A DNA stretch of 7,250 bases from DSAR01 sp034437315 (GTDB taxonomy: Bacteria > Chloroflexota > Anaerolineae > B4-G1), in the NCBI GenBank assembly GCA_034437315.1, contig DAOTUC010000109.1, positions 1-7,250 of the forward strand, written 5' to 3'. Under the pieces are notes generated by a model. That model did not search any database. It was given only the letters and a program-made list of their open reading frames with translations, and was not told the origin of the DNA. Below, piece after piece: positions 5,185 to 7,250 of this stretch (positions are counted from its first letter, which is position 1; the number at the start of each line of letters is the position of its first letter). Made by a program: the position numbers and the translations under genes.

Positions 5185-6360
5185 GTGAACAAAAAGACCG
5201 TGCGTGACGTAGACGTCCGGGGGAAGCGTGTGCTGATGCGTGTAGACTTCAACGTCCCCCTCAAAGAAGGCGCCGTCGCCGACGACGCCCGCATCCTGGC
5301 GGCGCTGCCCACCATCAACTACCTGCTCGATCAGGGGGTTGCCCTGATCCTGTGCTCGCATCTCGGAAGGCCCAAGGGGAAAGTCGTAGCTGATTTGAAG
5401 ATGGACCCGGTCGCGGAACGCCTCTCAGAACACATCCAGCGCCCGGTGAAGAAGGTGGACGATTGCGTCGGGCCAGAAGTAGAAGCCGCCGCCCAGGCGA
5501 TGGAACCCGGCGACGTCATCCTGCTGGAAAACACCCGCTTCCATCCAGAAGAGAAGGCCAACGACCCTGAATTCGCTCGACAACTGGCCGCGTTGGCCGA
5601 TTTGTACGTGAACGACGCCTTCGGCGCTGCCCACCGGGCCCACGCTTCCAACGTCGGCGTGTCCGACTATCTGCCCACCGTGGGCGGCTTCCTGATGGAA
5701 AAGGAGCTCAAATTCCTGGGCCAGGTCGTTCAAAATCCGGAACATCCCTACGTCGCCATTCTCGGAGGCGCGAAGATTTCAGACAAAATCGGCGTCATCA
5801 AGCGCTTGCTAGAAACGTGTGATCGTCTCCTCATCGGCGGCGGTATGGCGAACACCTTCTTCAAGGCGATGGAGTTTGAGATCGGCGATAGCCTGGTAGA
5901 GGAGGAGGCCGTCCCCACCGCGAAATCGCTGCTCGACGATTCCGGAGCGCGTCTCATCCTGCCAGTAGACGTCGTCATCGCCGACGCCTTCGACAACGAC
6001 GCGAACGCCAAGGTCGTTGCTCCCAACGAGGTCATCGCCGGCTGGCGCATCCTCGACGTCGGCCCCAAGACGATCAGCACCTTTGAATCGGCGATTGGCG
6101 CGTCCAAGACCATCGTCTGGAACGGCCCTCTGGGCGTATTCGAGATGCCCAACTTCGCCAAAGGCACCTTCGCCGTGGCGGAAATGTTGGCTCAAAAAGA
6201 CGCCTTGACCGTCATCGGCGGCGGAGATTCGGCGGCGGCGGTTCGGCAGGTCAACTTGGCCGACCAGATGTCCCACGTCTCGACAGGCGGTGGGGCCAGC
6301 CTAGAATTCCTGGAGGGCAAAACGCTGCCTGGCATCGCCGCAATTGACGACGCAAACTGA
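5185..6360 (+). CDS. pgk: Phosphoglycerate kinase
   Basis: This is a complete, 391-residue cytosolic monomer-type enzyme. It transfers phosphate between 1,3-bisphosphoglycerate and ADP to give 3-phosphoglycerate and ATP. N-domain substrate motifs are RVDFNVP (19-25, Asp21 and Asn23), SHLGRPKG (58-65), ENTRFHPEE (115-123, Arg118) and AHRAHAS (149-155, Arg151). C-domain nucleotide motifs are GGAKISDK (194-201, Lys197 and Lys201), NGPLGVFE (313-320), GGGDSAAAV (345-353) and STGGGASLEFLEGK (366-379). Nothing essential is missing and the length is normal. The start is GTG, with a strong AAGGAGG 4 nt upstream (5174-5180). No clear promoter lies in the 161-nt spacer, so it is probably read through from the yvcK promoter, with expression tuned by the spacer hairpins. 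tpiA follows 32 nt after the TGA. Confidence 0.98.
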   Translation: MNKKTVRDVDVRGKRVLMRVDFNVPLKEGAVADDARILAALPTINYLLDQGVALILCSHLGRPKGKVVADLKMDPVAERLSEHIQRPVKKVDDCVGPEVEAAAQAMEPGDVILLENTRFHPEEKANDPEFARQLAALADLYVNDAFGAAHRAHASNVGVSDYLPTVGGFLMEKELKFLGQVVQNPEHPYVAILGGAKISDKIGVIKRLLETCDRLLIGGGMANTFFKAMEFEIGDSLVEEEAVPTAKSLLDDSGARLILPVDVVIADAFDNDANAKVVAPNEVIAGWRILDVGPKTISTFESAIGASKTIVWNGPLGVFEMPNFAKGTFAVAEMLAQKDALTVIGGGDSAAAVRQVNLADQMSHVSTGGGASLEFLEGKTLPGIAAIDDAN

Positions 6361-6378
6361 GATGTAAATTGACGACGC
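6342..6378. repeat. 12-bp direct repeat across the pgk-tpiA junction
   Basis: AATTGACGACGC occurs at 6342-6353, inside the last codons of pgk, and again at 6367-6378, 25 nt later in the spacer. This looks like the remnant of a short tandem duplication of the pgk end. The second copy creates an in-frame TTG (6369) that could be mistaken for the tpiA start. Confidence 0.8.
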
Positions 6379-6382
6379 GAAA

Positions 6383-6387
6383 AGGAG
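6383..6387 (+). promoter_or_regulatory. Ribosome-binding site that sets the tpiA start
   Basis: AGGAG at 6383-6387 lies 2 nt before the ATG at 6390 and 5 nt before the ATG at 6393. The normal spacing of the second ATG favours 6393. An in-frame TTG at 6369 lies upstream of this site and is therefore unlikely to be used. Confidence 0.75.
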
Positions 6388-6392
6388 ACATG

Positions 6393-7157
6393 ATGCGAAA
6401 ACCATTTATCGCTGGCAATTGGAAAATGCACAAAACGGTCGAGGAATCGACGGCGCTGATTGCGGCGTTACGAGAGGCGCTGGACGATTTCAGCGAGTGC
6501 GACGTAGCCGTCTGCCCCGCCTTCCCGGCCCTGGCCGCCGTGCGCGAGGCCCTGACTGGTTCCGCCATTGGCCTGGGGGCTCAGAATATGCATTGGGAGA
6601 CGGAGGGGGCTTTCACCGGAGAGGTCAGCCCGTTGATGCTCCAGGGATTGTGCGATTACGTCATCATTGGGCACTCCGAACGGCGCACGCTTTTCGGCGA
6701 AACCGACGAGACAGTCAACAAAAAACTGCACGCCGCGTTCGCTCACAACCTGAAACCCATCCTGTGTGTGGGCGAGAATCTGGAGCAAAACGAGGCGGGC
6801 GAGACGGAGGCGTTCGTCGGGCGCCAGGTGCGCGCCGCCCTTGAAGGGATCACAGCCGAGCAAGCGCACCAGATCACTATCGCTTATGAACCGATCTGGG
6901 CCATCGGCACCGGCGTGCCCGCCACCGGAGAGGACGCCAACCGCATCATCGGACAGACGGTGCGCGGGACGTTGGTCGCCCTGTACGACGAGGATGTCGC
7001 ACAGGCGATACGCATCCAGTACGGGGGGAGCGTCAAGCCGGGCAACGCCGCCGAGTTTATGTCGCAACCGGAAATCGACGGGGCGTTGGTGGGCGGCGCC
7101 AGCCTGAAAGCGTCCGACTTCGCCGCGATCGTCCAGGCGGCCATAGAACACGGGTAA
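6393..7157 (+). CDS. tpiA: Triose-phosphate isomerase
   Basis: This 254-residue enzyme interconverts dihydroxyacetone phosphate and glyceraldehyde-3-phosphate, acting in the cytosol as a TIM-barrel homodimer in most bacteria. Active-site residues are all visible: Asn9 and Lys11 in AGNWKMHK, His94 in IIGHSERR, and the catalytic base Glu166 in AYEPIWAIGTG, whose end begins the phosphate loop. YGGSVKPGN (210-218) and ALVGGASL provide the remaining phosphate-binding loops. Length is normal for the family. The start at 6393 gives MRKPFIAGNWK; the ATG immediately before it (6390) is the only realistic alternative. It is the last gene of the yvcK-gap-pgk-tpiA series seen here, and a hairpin follows 19 nt after the stop. 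Confidence 0.98.
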   Translation: MRKPFIAGNWKMHKTVEESTALIAALREALDDFSECDVAVCPAFPALAAVREALTGSAIGLGAQNMHWETEGAFTGEVSPLMLQGLCDYVIIGHSERRTLFGETDETVNKKLHAAFAHNLKPILCVGENLEQNEAGETEAFVGRQVRAALEGITAEQAHQITIAYEPIWAIGTGVPATGEDANRIIGQTVRGTLVALYDEDVAQAIRIQYGGSVKPGNAAEFMSQPEIDGALVGGASLKASDFAAIVQAAIEHG

Positions 7158-7176
7158 GCACGTCCAACGTATCAAC

Positions 7177-7222
7177 CTCCCGCAAGGTTCGCTTTCGGAT
7201 GCGGATTCTAAACTTGCGGGAG
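7177..7222 (+). terminator. Hairpin after tpiA, possible terminator or repeat element
   Basis: CTCCCGCAAG (7177-7186) pairs perfectly with CTTGCGGGAG (7213-7222). Two more pairs are possible past a bulged G (7187). The loop of about 26 nt is long. The stem is followed by ATTTG, so the T-tract is poor and intrinsic termination is uncertain. Its arms match the outer arms of the palindrome at 5047-5092, which suggests a shared dispersed repeat family used here at an operon end. The remaining bases to 7250 hold no recognisable gene start. Confidence 0.5.
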
Positions 7223-7250
7223 ATTTGTGTCATAGGTAGACGTTTAGATG

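Noticed and set aside
6369..6392. Upstream TTG start for tpiA adding eight residues
   Set aside because: The Shine-Dalgarno AGGAG (6383-6387) lies downstream of this TTG, and the extra residues come from a duplicated piece of the pgk end.

Overview
This window looks like chromosomal DNA from a bacterium, most likely a member of Chloroflexota and perhaps Anaerolineae. That placement is inference. It rests on the moderately GC-rich coding style, the GTG starts, the zinc-ribbon/VWA protein, the YvcK protein with an added membrane N-terminus, and GC-rich 'CTCCCGCAGG'-type hairpin repeats. No rRNA or other definitive phylogenetic marker is present.

Layout. The left third is transcribed on the minus strand. 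A zinc-ribbon plus von Willebrand A protein (651-2036) is followed 13 nt later by a polytopic membrane protein that runs off the left edge (1-637). A promoter-like element for this pair lies at 2179-2207. A 673-bp divergent intergenic region (2037-2709) follows. It holds that promoter, a possible very short ORF in the leader, three near-identical 114-bp tandem repeats (2237-2578) each carrying a long hairpin, a small hairpin, and a near-consensus sigma70-type promoter (2639-2667) facing right.

The right two thirds are a plus-strand central-carbon cluster: yvcK (2710-3996), gap (4001-5023), pgk (5185-6360) and tpiA (6393-7157). These encode three consecutive enzymes of the triose-phosphate part of glycolysis/gluconeogenesis, led by the gluconeogenesis/morphogenesis factor YvcK. 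The yvcK-gap junction is 4 nt and pgk-tpiA is 32 nt. The gap-pgk spacer is 161 nt and contains three successive stem-loops, the first a perfect 46-bp palindrome. A hairpin related to that palindrome follows tpiA.

How they work together. TpiA interconverts dihydroxyacetone phosphate and glyceraldehyde-3-phosphate, Gap oxidises the latter to 1,3-bisphosphoglycerate, and Pgk converts that to 3-phosphoglycerate with ATP formation. All three steps reverse in gluconeogenesis. YvcK homologues are needed for growth on gluconeogenic carbon sources and for cell-wall homeostasis in some bacteria, so co-transcription with these enzymes makes functional sense.

I see no phage, transposase, CRISPR, toxin-antitoxin or defence module. 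The most notable material is non-coding: the hairpin-bearing tandem array between two divergent promoters, the perfect palindrome inside the glycolytic operon, and its diverged relative after tpiA.
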